Below are positions 53,550 to 62,720 of a DNA stretch of 64,000 nt, one piece after another. How positions within the stretch are numbered: the first letter of the stretch is position 1; every line of letters starts with the position of its first letter. This DNA is from Alphaproteobacteria bacterium (GTDB lineage Bacteria; Pseudomonadota; Alphaproteobacteria; Reyranellales; Reyranellaceae). Where the stretch lies: positions 1-64,000 of the forward strand of contig JAFKFL010000011.1 of the NCBI GenBank assembly GCA_017308235.1. The letters run 5' to 3'. Position numbers and translations under genes: made by a program. A model generated the notes under the pieces. The model had not been told where the DNA came from and made no database searches. It saw only the letters and a list, made by a program, of their open reading frames with translations.

Positions 53550-54716
53550 ATGGACGGCAAGGACGAACGGGCAACCGGCGAGCGCCTCCTCCGGCATATC
53601 GACAATCGTTCGACCGACCTCGCCCCGGAGATGTTCGCCAACCGTGTTGCCGCCTATTGCAGTCCCGAGCGTGCCGCCGCCGAGAGAGTGCTGTTCAGGA
53701 GTCGGCCGGTATTCGCAGGGTTGAGCTCGCGGCTGAGCCGGCCGGGCGACTACATGGCCGACGATATCGCTGGCATGCCTGTCCTGCTGACGCGCGGCGG
53801 GGACGGACGATTGCAGGCGTTCGCCAATGTGTGCCGTCACCGCGGTGCTCCGGTTGCTCAAGGCTGTGGCAACGCGCGGGCGTTCGCCTGTCCTTACCAT
53901 GGCTGGACCTATGGTCTCGATGGCCGCTTGCTGGGCACGACGGACCGGACCGGCTTCGCGGGCCTCGATCCGGCAACGCACGGCCTGGTGCGCCTGCCGG
54001 CGGGCGAGGCGCACGGGTTGATCTTCGTGCGCCCGCAAGCTGCGACAGCCGGGGAGGCGGAGCACATCGATGTCGGGGACCATCTCGCTGGCTTGACCGA
54101 TGGTTTCGATTCGTGGGGATGGGAGTCGTTCAAACTCCATTCGATCGATCGGCTGAGCCTGGGCTTCAACTGGAAGCTGGTCGTGGATACGTTCCTCGAG
54201 AGCTACCACATCCCACATCTGCACCGCCGCACCATCGCGCCGGACTTCATCGGCAATCTCGGGACGTTCCTGGAGGCGGGACCGCACGGTCGTCAGACCA
54301 TGGTGCGGAAGTCGATCCTGGAGGCCGATGGAAAGTCGGATGTCCAGCATCCGTACCGTCCGCACATCTTGGTGCTCTACCAGATCTTCCCCAACACGCT
54401 GGTGATCTGGGTCGTCGATCACCTTGAGACCTGGCGCGCCTTTCCGGGTCCGGATCCGAGCCAATGCGAGGTGGAGCTGGCGCTTTACGTTCCGGCATTG
54501 GATGACGATGCCAACGCGCAGGCACATTGGGAGAAGAACCGAAAGCTTACGCTTCGGACGGTGCAGGACGAGGACTTTGTCCTGTGCAAGCAGATGCAGG
54601 CGGGTTTTGCGTCAGGCGCGGTCAAGCAGGTCGTCTACGGCCGCAACGAACCTGCTCTTATTCATTTCCACAAGACCCTGGCCGACGTTCTGGGAGAGCG
54701 GGCGCAGGTCTCTTAA
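53550..54716 (+). CDS. Rieske non-heme iron oxygenase alpha subunit
   Basis: 388 residues. The Rieske motif Cys95-x-His97 to Cys114-x2-His117 (CRHRGAP, CPYHGWTYG) and the iron site with His220 and His225 (ESYHIPHLH) are complete. GGAGGAAGG precedes the ATG. Members hydroxylate or demethylate aromatic, terpenoid or choline-type substrates. There is no beta subunit nearby, and it is unknown which reductase serves it. Confidence 0.93.
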   Translation: MDGKDERATGERLLRHIDNRSTDLAPEMFANRVAAYCSPERAAAERVLFRSRPVFAGLSSRLSRPGDYMADDIAGMPVLLTRGGDGRLQAFANVCRHRGAPVAQGCGNARAFACPYHGWTYGLDGRLLGTTDRTGFAGLDPATHGLVRLPAGEAHGLIFVRPQAATAGEAEHIDVGDHLAGLTDGFDSWGWESFKLHSIDRLSLGFNWKLVVDTFLESYHIPHLHRRTIAPDFIGNLGTFLEAGPHGRQTMVRKSILEADGKSDVQHPYRPHILVLYQIFPNTLVIWVVDHLETWRAFPGPDPSQCEVELALYVPALDDDANAQAHWEKNRKLTLRTVQDEDFVLCKQMQAGFASGAVKQVVYGRNEPALIHFHKTLADVLGERAQVS

Positions 54717-54929
54717 CCAGCCAGCGGACAACAACGCGTGTACCTATTCGCGACCGGTCGACGCGGTGGAAACTCCAGCCTTCTCGCTGGCGCCATAAAT
54801 CGCCGGTGGGTGTCCGGCATTCCCTTGACCGGCATGATTTGGCTGTGGCTAGCTGCAACAAATGCGCCTTGCGAAACAGGGCGATACCGACGAGCCGGTC
54901 AACCGGCCGACCAGGGAGTAAGCGCAGGG

Positions 54930-56897
54930 ATGACCACCGCACCGTCCGACAACGGTTCGCAGGTACGGGATACTTTTCCCAAGATGTTGGCCGCTCGTGC
55001 CCGGGCTGGCGGAGATTTGCCCGCCTACCGAGAGAAGGAATTTGGCATCTGGCAGACCTACAGTTGGGCCGAGGTCGCCCGCGAGGTCGAGCGGCTGGCA
55101 GCCGGCTTGGCGACCCTAGGTTTCTGCCGCGGCGACAGGCTTGTCGTGGTGGGCGACAACCGCCCCCGGCTCTACTGGTCGATGTGCGCCGTGCAGTCGC
55201 TGGGGGGTGTGCCGGTGCCGGTCTACCAGGATTCGGTAACGGAGGAGCTATCCTATGTCGTCGAGCATGCCGGGGCCAGTTTCGCCATTGCCGAGAACCA
55301 GGAGCAGATCGACAAGCTTATCGAGATCCAGAAGAGCATGCCGGCGTTGTCGGTGCTGATTTACGACGATCCGCGCGGTCTGCGGCACTACAAAGGCCTG
55401 CTGTCGTACGGCGAAGTGCAGGAGCGGGGGGTGAAGCTTCTGGCGACGACGGCCGATGCCGTCGCCTCCGAGGTCGCCAAGGGGCACGGCGCCGACGATG
55501 CGATCATCCTCTACACCTCCGGTACGACAGGTCGACCCAAGGGTGCCGTCCTGAGCTATGACAATCTCGTCTGGGCGGCAAAGGCCGGTGCAGAATTTGA
55601 CGGCCTGAGGGAAGGCGACGAACTCCTCTCATATTTGCCGATGGCCTGGGTGGGCGATCACATCTTTTCTTACGCTCAAGGGTATGTCGTTGGCCTGGTG
55701 GTCAATTGCCCCGAGTCGGCCGCCACGGTGATGAACGACCTGCGCGAGATCGGCCCGACCTACTATTTCGCGCCGCCGCGGGTGTTGGAGAACCTGATCA
55801 CCCAGGTCGCCATCCGGATGGAGGATGCCGGCTTCATCAAGCGCAAACTGTTCCAGGCCTTCACCACATTGGCGCGTCGCGTCGGACCGGCGCTGCTCGA
55901 TGGCGGAAAAGTGTCGCTGATCGATCGCTTTTTGTATCGCCTGGGCGACCTGCTGGTCTTCGGACCGCTCAAGAACACGCTGGGCATGAGCCGCATCCGC
56001 GTGGCCTACACTGCCGGCGAGGCTGTGGGATCGGAGATATTCAGCTTCTACCGCGCGCTCGGCATCAACATGAAGCAGCTCTACGGCCAGACCGAGGCGT
56101 CGGTGTTTGTCACCATTCATCCGAACGGCGAAGTCTATCCCGACACTGTCGGCAAGCCTGTCTCGGATGTCGAACTCAAGATCGCGGAGTCGGGCGAGGT
56201 GCTCTATCGAAGCCCCGGTGTCTTCAAGGAGTACTTCAAGAACCCCCAAGCGACCGGCGATACCAAGACCAAAGACGGCTGGGTCCACACCGGCGACGCG
56301 GGCTATCTCGACGACCGCGGACACTTGCGTATCATCGACCGCGCCAAGGATGTCGGGAAGCTGAACGACGGTGCGCTGTTTGCGCCGAAGTTCATCGAGA
56401 ACAAGCTGAAATTTTTCCCGCACATCAACGAGGCTGTCGCCTTCGGCCACGGCCGCGACTTCGTGACCGCCTTCATCAATATCGACATGACCGCGGTCGG
56501 CGATTGGGCCGAGCGGCGCAATATCGCCTATGCGAGCTACCAGGAGCTGGCCGGTCGACCGGAGGTCCATGATCTGATTCAGGGCGAGATCGAGCGCGTC
56601 AATCGCGACCTCGCCCACGATCCGCGCATGGCTGGCGCCCAGATCCGACGCTTCCTGATCCTGCACAAGGCGCTTGAGGCCGACGATGGCGAGTTGACCC
56701 GGACCAACAAGGTTCGCCGCGGCTTCATCGGCGAACGCTACAAGCCGCTTGTCGATGCGCTCTACGACGACTCCAAGAGCGCTCATATAAAGGTCGACGT
56801 GACCTTTGAGGATGGGCGCAAGGGGACCATCGAGGGGACGATGCAGATCCGCGACCTCGCCCACCAGCCGGCAATACCGCTCAAGAAGGCGAGTTGA
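54930..56897 (+). CDS. Long-chain acyl-CoA synthetase (AMP-forming)
   Basis: 655 residues starting at ATG 54930 (MTTAPSDNGS); GGGAG lies upstream. AMP-binding motifs ILYTSGTTGRPKGAVLSYDN, LPMAWVGDH, YGQTEASVFVTIH, and GWVHTGDAGYLDDRGHLRIIDRAKDVGK. The length and the KFIENKLKFFPHINEAVAFGHGRDFVTAFINID part match the long FadD15-like class. The preceding 54717-54929 region holds no other gene. It activates a fatty or aryl acid, probably imported by the Liv-type system behind it. Confidence 0.93.
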   Translation: MTTAPSDNGSQVRDTFPKMLAARARAGGDLPAYREKEFGIWQTYSWAEVAREVERLAAGLATLGFCRGDRLVVVGDNRPRLYWSMCAVQSLGGVPVPVYQDSVTEELSYVVEHAGASFAIAENQEQIDKLIEIQKSMPALSVLIYDDPRGLRHYKGLLSYGEVQERGVKLLATTADAVASEVAKGHGADDAIILYTSGTTGRPKGAVLSYDNLVWAAKAGAEFDGLREGDELLSYLPMAWVGDHIFSYAQGYVVGLVVNCPESAATVMNDLREIGPTYYFAPPRVLENLITQVAIRMEDAGFIKRKLFQAFTTLARRVGPALLDGGKVSLIDRFLYRLGDLLVFGPLKNTLGMSRIRVAYTAGEAVGSEIFSFYRALGINMKQLYGQTEASVFVTIHPNGEVYPDTVGKPVSDVELKIAESGEVLYRSPGVFKEYFKNPQATGDTKTKDGWVHTGDAGYLDDRGHLRIIDRAKDVGKLNDGALFAPKFIENKLKFFPHINEAVAFGHGRDFVTAFINIDMTAVGDWAERRNIAYASYQELAGRPEVHDLIQGEIERVNRDLAHDPRMAGAQIRRFLILHKALEADDGELTRTNKVRRGFIGERYKPLVDALYDDSKSAHIKVDVTFEDGRKGTIEGTMQIRDLAHQPAIPLKKAS

Positions 56898-56899
56898 CC

Positions 56900-57694
56900 G
56901 TGACGACGGCCCGCGCGCGCTCGTTCACCGACGTCCTGCTGTCGGTCGAGAACATCAGCCTGTCGTTCGGCGGCGTGAAGGCCCTGACCAACATCAGCTT
57001 CGATATCCGAAAGGGCGAGATCCGTGCCATCATCGGCCCCAATGGCGCCGGCAAGTCGTCGATGCTGAACTGCATCAACGGCTTCTACCATCCGCAGGAA
57101 GGCGCCATTACCTACAAGGGCCAGCGCCGCTCGCGCATGCGTCCGCACGCGGCGGCCGAGCAGGGTATCGCCCGGACCTTCCAGAACATCGCACTGTTTC
57201 GCGGCATGTCGACGCTCGACAACATCATGACCGGCCGTAACCTGCGCATGCGGACTGGTCTCTTCTGGCAGGCGTTGCGGCTGGGTCCCGCCGACCGTGA
57301 GGAGATAGAGCATCGCAAGGTGGTCGAGCGCATCATCGACTTCCTGGAGATTCAGCACATCCGCAAGGTGCCCGTGGGACAGCTTCCCTACGGCCTGCAG
57401 AAGCGCGTCGAGCTTGGCCGTGCGCTGGCCGCCGAACCCGAGCTGCTGCTGCTAGACGAGCCCATGGCCGGCATGAATCTCGAGGAGAAGCAGGACATGT
57501 GCCGCTTCGTCCTCGATGTGAACGATGAGTTCGGCACGACCATCTGCCTGATCGAGCACGACATGGGTGTGGTGATGGACATCTCCGACCGCGTGGTCGT
57601 GCTCGACTACGGCAAGAAGATCGGCGACGGCGCACCTGACGAGGTGAAACGCGACCAGGCCGTCATCGACGCCTATCTCGGCGTCAGCCACTGA
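56900..57694 (+). CDS. Liv-type ABC transporter ATPase (LivG-like)
   Basis: 264 residues from GTG 56900 (a TTG at 56894 overlapping the previous stop is also possible). Walker A GPNGAGKSS, Q-loop FQNIALFRGMST, signature LPYGLQKR and Walker B LLLLDEPMAGMN with the IEHDMGVVMDISDR switch. It begins the transporter operon G-H-M-K-F for a branched-chain-amino-acid-type or aromatic solute. Confidence 0.94.
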   Translation: MTTARARSFTDVLLSVENISLSFGGVKALTNISFDIRKGEIRAIIGPNGAGKSSMLNCINGFYHPQEGAITYKGQRRSRMRPHAAAEQGIARTFQNIALFRGMSTLDNIMTGRNLRMRTGLFWQALRLGPADREEIEHRKVVERIIDFLEIQHIRKVPVGQLPYGLQKRVELGRALAAEPELLLLDEPMAGMNLEEKQDMCRFVLDVNDEFGTTICLIEHDMGVVMDISDRVVVLDYGKKIGDGAPDEVKRDQAVIDAYLGVSH

Positions 57695-57705
57695 GGGACG
57701 AGAAC

Positions 57706-58629
57706 ATGGGTTTCTTCCTCGAGGTTCTGATCGGCGGCCTGCTGGCGGGTGTTCTTTATTCGTTGGTGGCGCTGGGCTTCGTGCTGATCTTCAAGGCCTC
57801 CGGCGTGTTCAATTTCGCGCAGGGCGCGATGGTGTTGACGGCGGGGCTTGCCCTGGTTCGGGCCCTCGATGTCTTCGAGCAATGGCATTGGCCGTTCGGG
57901 CTCGCTTTGCTGTCCGCGTTTGCCTTCGCTGCCGTGATCATGGCGATCATCGCCTGGATGGTCGAACGGCTGGTGCTGCGCAAGCTTGTCAATCAGGAAG
58001 ACATCATCCTGTTCATGGCCACCATTGGCATCACGTTCTTTCTGGAGGGGCTCGCCCAGACGCTCTTCGGTGCCGATGTCTATCCGCTCAATGTCGGCCT
58101 GCCCAAGGACCCGATCTTCCTGCTCGAATCGTTGTTCGACGGCGGCATCCTGGTGAACGAACTCGATATCTGGGCCGCTGTCGCCGCGGGCCTTCTGGTG
58201 GCGGGACTGGCGCTGTTCTTCCAGAGGACGCGCATCGGCCGCGCGTTGCGCGCCGTTGCCGACGACCATGCGGCGGCCCAGTCGGTCGGCATTCCGCTGA
58301 ACCAGATCTGGTTCATCGTGTGGTTGGTTGCAGGGTTGGTCGCCCTGGTGGCCGGCGCCGTGTGGGGCAGCAAGCTCGGTGTGCAGTTTTCGCTTTCTCT
58401 GCTGGCGCTGAAGGCGCTGCCGGTGCTGATCCTGGGCGGCTTTACCTCGGTGCCCGGCGCCATTATCGGCGGTCTGATCATTGGTGCGGGCGAGAAGCTT
58501 GCGGAGGTGTTTCTGGGCCCGTCAATGGGCGGCGGTATCGAGATCTGGTTCGCCTATGTCGTCGCTCTTCTGTTCCTGCTGTTCAGGCCGCAGGGCCTAT
58601 TCGGCGAGCGGATCATCGAGCGCGTATAG
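57706..58629 (+). CDS. Liv-type ABC transporter permease (LivH-like)
   Basis: 307 residues and about eight hydrophobic segments. It starts MGFFLEVLIGGLLAGVLYSLVALGFVLIFKASGVFNFAQGAM, the LivH hallmark. The cytoplasmic loop RTRIGRALRAVADDHAAAQSVG contacts the ATPases. Confidence 0.94.
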   Translation: MGFFLEVLIGGLLAGVLYSLVALGFVLIFKASGVFNFAQGAMVLTAGLALVRALDVFEQWHWPFGLALLSAFAFAAVIMAIIAWMVERLVLRKLVNQEDIILFMATIGITFFLEGLAQTLFGADVYPLNVGLPKDPIFLLESLFDGGILVNELDIWAAVAAGLLVAGLALFFQRTRIGRALRAVADDHAAAQSVGIPLNQIWFIVWLVAGLVALVAGAVWGSKLGVQFSLSLLALKALPVLILGGFTSVPGAIIGGLIIGAGEKLAEVFLGPSMGGGIEIWFAYVVALLFLLFRPQGLFGERIIERV

Positions 58630-58644
58630 GAAGGGAGGCGCACC

Positions 58645-59721
58645 GTGCTCTACCGCGAGGCCGGTCAATTCAAGGCGAGCTATCAAGCCGACCAGGCGAT
58701 CTTCCCGGTTGCCCAGGATCGCCTCGTGATGCTGGCGTTGCTGGTCATCGCCTTTCTGGTCGTCCCCTTCGTGACAAGCGAATATGTCTACCGCGCAGTC
58801 CTCATCCCGACGGTGATCCTGTCGTTGGCCGCAATCGGGCTCAACGTGCTGATGGGCTATTGTGGCCAGGTCTCGCTGGGTTCCGGCGCCTTCATGGGTG
58901 TCGGCGCATATGCCGCCTACAATCTGGCCGTCCGACTGCCGTTCCTCAATCCCTTCGTCTGCATCCTGCTGAGCGGCTTCGTTGCCGCGGCGGTGGGCAT
59001 CGTCTTCGGGATTCCGAGCCTGCGCATCAAAGGTTTCTATCTCGCCTGCGCTACCCTCGCGGCTCAGTTCTTTGGCGACTGGGCATTTCTGCGCATCAAA
59101 TGGGTTACGAACTACACGCCCTCCGGTTCGGTCAATGCGCCACCGCTGCAGCTCTTCGGCTGGGACCTGAGCTCGCCGACCGCGAACTATCTGGTGGCGC
59201 TTGGCATCACCTTGGCGCTGGCGCTCGCCGTGAAGAATATCGTGCGCGGCCATATCGGCCGGCAGTGGATGGCCATTCGCGACATGGACATAGCCGCCGA
59301 GATCATCGGCGTGCGACCGCTCTACGCAAAGCTGTCGGCTTTCGCCGTGTCGTCGTTCCTGATCGGCGTGGCCGGCGCCATGTGGGCGTTCCTCTATCTG
59401 GGCTCATGGGAACCGGCGGCATTCGATATCAATCGATCCTTCTCGCTCATGTTCATGGTCATCATCGGTGGACTGGGTTCGATCCTGGGCAGCGCCCTCG
59501 GGGCCATATTCATCGTGTTGCTGCCGATCTTTCTCAACCAGGCGCTGCCGCCTTTGGGCGCGGCTGTCGGCTGGCAGATCAGTACCGCCACGGTATCGCA
59601 CTTCGAATCGATGATCTTTGGCGCCCTGATCGTCTTTTTCTTGGTCGTCGAGCCGCACGGGCTTGCCCGGCTATGGTCGATTGGCAAGGAGAAGCTGCGT
59701 TTGTGGCCCTTTCCGCACTGA
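58645..59721 (+). CDS. Liv-type ABC transporter permease (LivM-like)
   Basis: 358 residues with the LivM course: IPTVILSLAAIGLNVLMGYCGQVSLGSGAFMGVGAYAAYNLAVRL, PSLRIKGFYLACATLAAQFF and the cytoplasmic loop VRGHIGRQWMAIRDMDIAAEIIGV. GTG 58645 follows GGAAGGGAGGCGCACC. It pairs with LivH to form the membrane channel. Confidence 0.93.
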   Translation: MLYREAGQFKASYQADQAIFPVAQDRLVMLALLVIAFLVVPFVTSEYVYRAVLIPTVILSLAAIGLNVLMGYCGQVSLGSGAFMGVGAYAAYNLAVRLPFLNPFVCILLSGFVAAAVGIVFGIPSLRIKGFYLACATLAAQFFGDWAFLRIKWVTNYTPSGSVNAPPLQLFGWDLSSPTANYLVALGITLALALAVKNIVRGHIGRQWMAIRDMDIAAEIIGVRPLYAKLSAFAVSSFLIGVAGAMWAFLYLGSWEPAAFDINRSFSLMFMVIIGGLGSILGSALGAIFIVLLPIFLNQALPPLGAAVGWQISTATVSHFESMIFGALIVFFLVVEPHGLARLWSIGKEKLRLWPFPH

Positions 59722-59794
59722 GGGGGAGGGGCTAGGCTTTCAACAATAGACGGTCGCTCAAGGCCGCCAATGCTTGAACAGTGAGGAGGAAACA

Positions 59795-61132
59795 ATGGGA
59801 ATTCGGCAAGTTGCGCTGCTCGGCACCGCAATCGTGTCGGCGGGAATGATTGCAGCGTTGACTGCTCCAAGCGTGGCGCAGGCGCAGAACGAGCAATTCA
59901 TTCCGAACCTAGTCTATCGCACCGGCGCTTATGCGCCTAACGGCATCCCGTTTGCCGACGGCGTTGCCGACTACATCAACATGTTGAACGCTCGTGACGG
60001 CGGCATCAACGGGGTGAAGATCATCACCGAAGAATGCGAGACCGGTTACGCGACCGATCGCGGCGTGGAGTGCTATGAGCGCCTGAAGGGCAAGGGCCCG
60101 ACGGGCGCCGCCTATTTCAGCCCGCTCAGCACCGGCATCACCTTCGCGCTGACCGAGAAAGCACCGGGCGACAAGATCCCGCTGATCACCATGGGATATG
60201 GCCGGAGCGATAGCCGCGACGGCGAGATTTTCACGTGGAACTTCCCGCTGCTCGGCACCTATTGGACCGCCGCCAACGTCGCGATCCAATACATCGCGAA
60301 GGAATGGGGCGGCTTCGACAAGCTCAAGGGCAAGAAAATCGCGCTCCTCTATCACGACTCGCCCTACGGCAAGGAGCCGATCGCAGCGCTCGATATCATG
60401 TCGAAGAAATACGGTTTCGACTTCCTGCAGATCCCGGTGCCGGCGCCGGGGAGCGAGCAGAAGTCGCAATGGCTGCAGATCCGTCAACAGCGGCCGGACT
60501 ACGTCCTGCTGTGGGGCTGGGGCGTCATGAACTCTGCGGCCGTTACCGAGGCCGGCAACGTCAACTATCCGCGCGATCACATGCTCGGTGTCTGGTGGTC
60601 GGGTGCGGAGCCTGACGTGCTACCTGCCGGCGACAAGGCCAAGGGCTATAAGGCGCTGATGCTTCAGCATCCCGCCGGCAAGTTCGCCGTCCATAAGGAC
60701 CTCGAGAAGTATGTGATCTCGCAGGGCAAGTCGATGGCGAAGCCGGAGGAGTTCGGCCAGGTGCTCTACAATCGAGGCATCATCAACTCGATGCTCGGCA
60801 CCGAGTCGATTCGCACGGCTATGGCCAAGTTCGGCAACAAGCCGATGACCGGCGAGCAGGTGCGTTGGGGTATCGAGCATCTCGATCTCAATGCCGACCG
60901 CATCAAGCAGCTCGGCTTCGACGGTATGATCGGACCGATCAAGGTCTCCTGCCTCGACCATGAAGGCGCGCGGCTGAGCCGCGTCCATCAGTGGGATGGC
61001 AAGGAATGGAAGGTGATCTCCGACTGGTTCAAGGGCGACGACAGCATCCTGGAGCCGTTGGTGAAGGCGACGGCGGATGCCTATGGCAAGGAGAAGAAGA
61101 TAACGCCGCGCGATTGCAGCAAGGCGAGCTGA
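59795..61132 (+). CDS. Liv-type ABC transporter substrate-binding protein
   Basis: 445 residues. The ATG at 59795 has GTGAGGAGGAAACA ahead. A signal peptide (AIVSAGMIAALTAPSVAQAQ) is followed by a type-I periplasmic binding fold (RTGAYAPNGIPFADGVADYINMLNARDGGINGVKI, KIALLYHDSPYGKEPIAALDIMSKKYGF). It would bind an amino-acid or aromatic solute and defines the specificity of this importer. Confidence 0.92.
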   Translation: MGIRQVALLGTAIVSAGMIAALTAPSVAQAQNEQFIPNLVYRTGAYAPNGIPFADGVADYINMLNARDGGINGVKIITEECETGYATDRGVECYERLKGKGPTGAAYFSPLSTGITFALTEKAPGDKIPLITMGYGRSDSRDGEIFTWNFPLLGTYWTAANVAIQYIAKEWGGFDKLKGKKIALLYHDSPYGKEPIAALDIMSKKYGFDFLQIPVPAPGSEQKSQWLQIRQQRPDYVLLWGWGVMNSAAVTEAGNVNYPRDHMLGVWWSGAEPDVLPAGDKAKGYKALMLQHPAGKFAVHKDLEKYVISQGKSMAKPEEFGQVLYNRGIINSMLGTESIRTAMAKFGNKPMTGEQVRWGIEHLDLNADRIKQLGFDGMIGPIKVSCLDHEGARLSRVHQWDGKEWKVISDWFKGDDSILEPLVKATADAYGKEKKITPRDCSKAS

Positions 61133-61137
61133 GTCGC

Positions 61138-62022
61138 GTGACGCAGACTGGTGCCTCTCCGTCGCCAATGGGCGCGGAGAGCCGCCTCCCTCTTCAGCCG
61201 GGGGAGGCGGAGGGCGTGGCATCCGCCAACGTGCTCGACGTGGCCAATATCGAGGTGATCTACAATCACGTCATATTGGTTTTGAAAGGTGTGTCGCTGT
61301 CGGTGCCCGAGGGCGCGATCGTCGCTCTCCTCGGCGCCAACGGTGCCGGCAAGTCGACGACGCTCAAGGCGATTTCCAATCTGCTGCTTGCCGAACGCGG
61401 CGAAGTCACCAAGGGCAAGATCCACTGCCGCGGCGAGCGTGTCGATGGGCTCACGCCGAACGACTTGGTTCGGCGGGGCGTGATCCAGGTGATGGAAGGC
61501 CGGCATTGCTTTGGCCATCTCACGGTCGAGGAGAATCTGCTCACCGGCGCTTTCATCCATGGCCGCCGGCGTCAGCAGATCGCCGACGACCTGGAGAAGG
61601 TTTACCACTACTTTCCCCGGCTGAAGGTGCGCCGCGCGAGTCAGGCGGGTTACACCTCGGGCGGTGAACAGCAGATGACGGCGATCGGCCGTGCATTGAT
61701 GAGCCGGCCCAACACCATCCTGCTCGACGAGCCGTCGATGGGCCTGGCACCGCAGCTCGTCGAAGAGATCTTCGAGATCGTGAAGAACCTGAACGAGAGG
61801 GAAAAGGTATCCTTCCTGCTGGCCGAGCAAAATACCAACGTCGCGTTACGCTATGCCCATCGCGGCTACATTCTGGAAAGCGGGCGCGTCGTCCTCGACG
61901 GTGATGCCGCCGACCTGCGGGAAAACGAGGACGTGAAGGAATTCTACCTCGGCATTGGCGGCGAAGGTCGCCGCTCCTTCCGCGACGTCAAGCACTACCG
62001 GCGGCGCAAGCGCTGGCTCTAG
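61138..62022 (+). CDS. Liv-type ABC transporter ATPase (LivF-like)
   Basis: 294 residues if started at GTG 61138; the ATG at 61168 is a possible shorter start. Walker A GANGAGKST, Q-loop QVMEGRHCFGHLT, signature TSGGEQQ and Walker B ILLDEPSMGLAPQL with LAEQNTNVALRYAHRGY. The C-terminal tail (VKEFYLGIGGEGRRSFRDVKHYRRRKRWL) is longer than usual. It shares a four-base CTAG stop with the convergent MarR gene. Confidence 0.93.
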   Translation: MTQTGASPSPMGAESRLPLQPGEAEGVASANVLDVANIEVIYNHVILVLKGVSLSVPEGAIVALLGANGAGKSTTLKAISNLLLAERGEVTKGKIHCRGERVDGLTPNDLVRRGVIQVMEGRHCFGHLTVEENLLTGAFIHGRRRQQIADDLEKVYHYFPRLKVRRASQAGYTSGGEQQMTAIGRALMSRPNTILLDEPSMGLAPQLVEEIFEIVKNLNEREKVSFLLAEQNTNVALRYAHRGYILESGRVVLDGDAADLRENEDVKEFYLGIGGEGRRSFRDVKHYRRRKRWL

Positions 62023-62552
62023 GCTGGACCTTTTCGCTTTGCCCCGGTGACGAGCACGCGCGCTTTTTCCAGCAGCTCGAACAACCGATCATATTCCTCA
62101 GGCGTCAGCCCGTCGTGCAATGGCTGTTCCGTTGCCATGGCAAGCTGATGCATTTCCTGCATCAGCTTCTCGCCGGCGGGAGTGAGGAACAGTGAGTTGC
62201 GGCGGCGATCACTCGATGAGCGACCGCGGATCGCAAGGCCGCGAGCCTCAAGGCCATCGACGATCGTCACGATGGCGGATCGGTCGAGGTTGCCGACGCG
62301 CGACAGCTCGATCTGGGAATATCCCGGGTTGGCCGAAATCAGCACCATGACGGTCAGCGAGCCGGGGCGAAGGTCGTAGGGCAGGAAGGCTTCCGCCACC
62401 CGCTCGCTCAGGAGGTGATGCAGCCGGCGGACCTGAAACCCCAGTCGCTCGGCATGCAGGCCAAGCTTGATGTCTCCATCGGTGGCCTCGTTTTTCGGGT
62501 CCTCGCGGGTCGAGGATTCAGGAGCGTCCAAGGTGTTCACAGTTATTTCCAT
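62019..62552 (-). CDS. MarR-family transcriptional regulator
   Basis: 177 residues; the start ATG 62552 is chosen, with ATG 62597 as an alternative. It has the winged helix GYSQIELSRVGNLDRSAIVTIVDGLEARGLAIRGRSSSDRRRNSLFLTPAGEKLM with the DRR wing motif. It is divergent from the UGSC-like gene, and a palindrome at 62613-62626 sits between them, so it probably regulates that gene. Confidence 0.9.
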   Translation of the reverse strand: MEITVNTLDAPESSTREDPKNEATDGDIKLGLHAERLGFQVRRLHHLLSERVAEAFLPYDLRPGSLTVMVLISANPGYSQIELSRVGNLDRSAIVTIVDGLEARGLAIRGRSSSDRRRNSLFLTPAGEKLMQEMHQLAMATEQPLHDGLTPEEYDRLFELLEKARVLVTGAKRKGPA

Positions 62553-62612
62553 TGGCAACTTATGAGAGCCCGATCTCAGCCTCAAGCTTGGAGGCATCGA
62601 TCAGTTTAAATG

Positions 62613-62626
62613 ATCTGAATTAAGAT
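62613..62626. promoter_or_regulatory. MarR operator candidate
   Basis: ATCTGAATTAAGAT is a palindrome with mismatches only at two symmetric positions (ATCT-n-AATT-n-AGAT). It lies between the divergent MarR and UGSC-like genes and just upstream of the predicted promoter of the latter. Confidence 0.5.
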
Positions 62627-62633
62627 TATCTCG

Positions 62634-62662
62634 TTGACAACCATTATTACCGATTTGATAGT
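62634..62662 (+). promoter_or_regulatory. Sigma-70-type promoter for the UGSC-like gene
   Basis: TTGACA (62634-62639), a 17-base spacer and GATAGT (62657-62662) form a near-consensus housekeeping promoter, about 58 bases before the ATG at 62721. The MarR operator candidate lies eight bases upstream of the -35 box. Confidence 0.5.
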
Positions 62663-62720
62663 CGCCACCGTGGCCTGACAAATGGCCTGAAAATCCCGCG
62701 ATTTTGAATGGGAGACGGCA

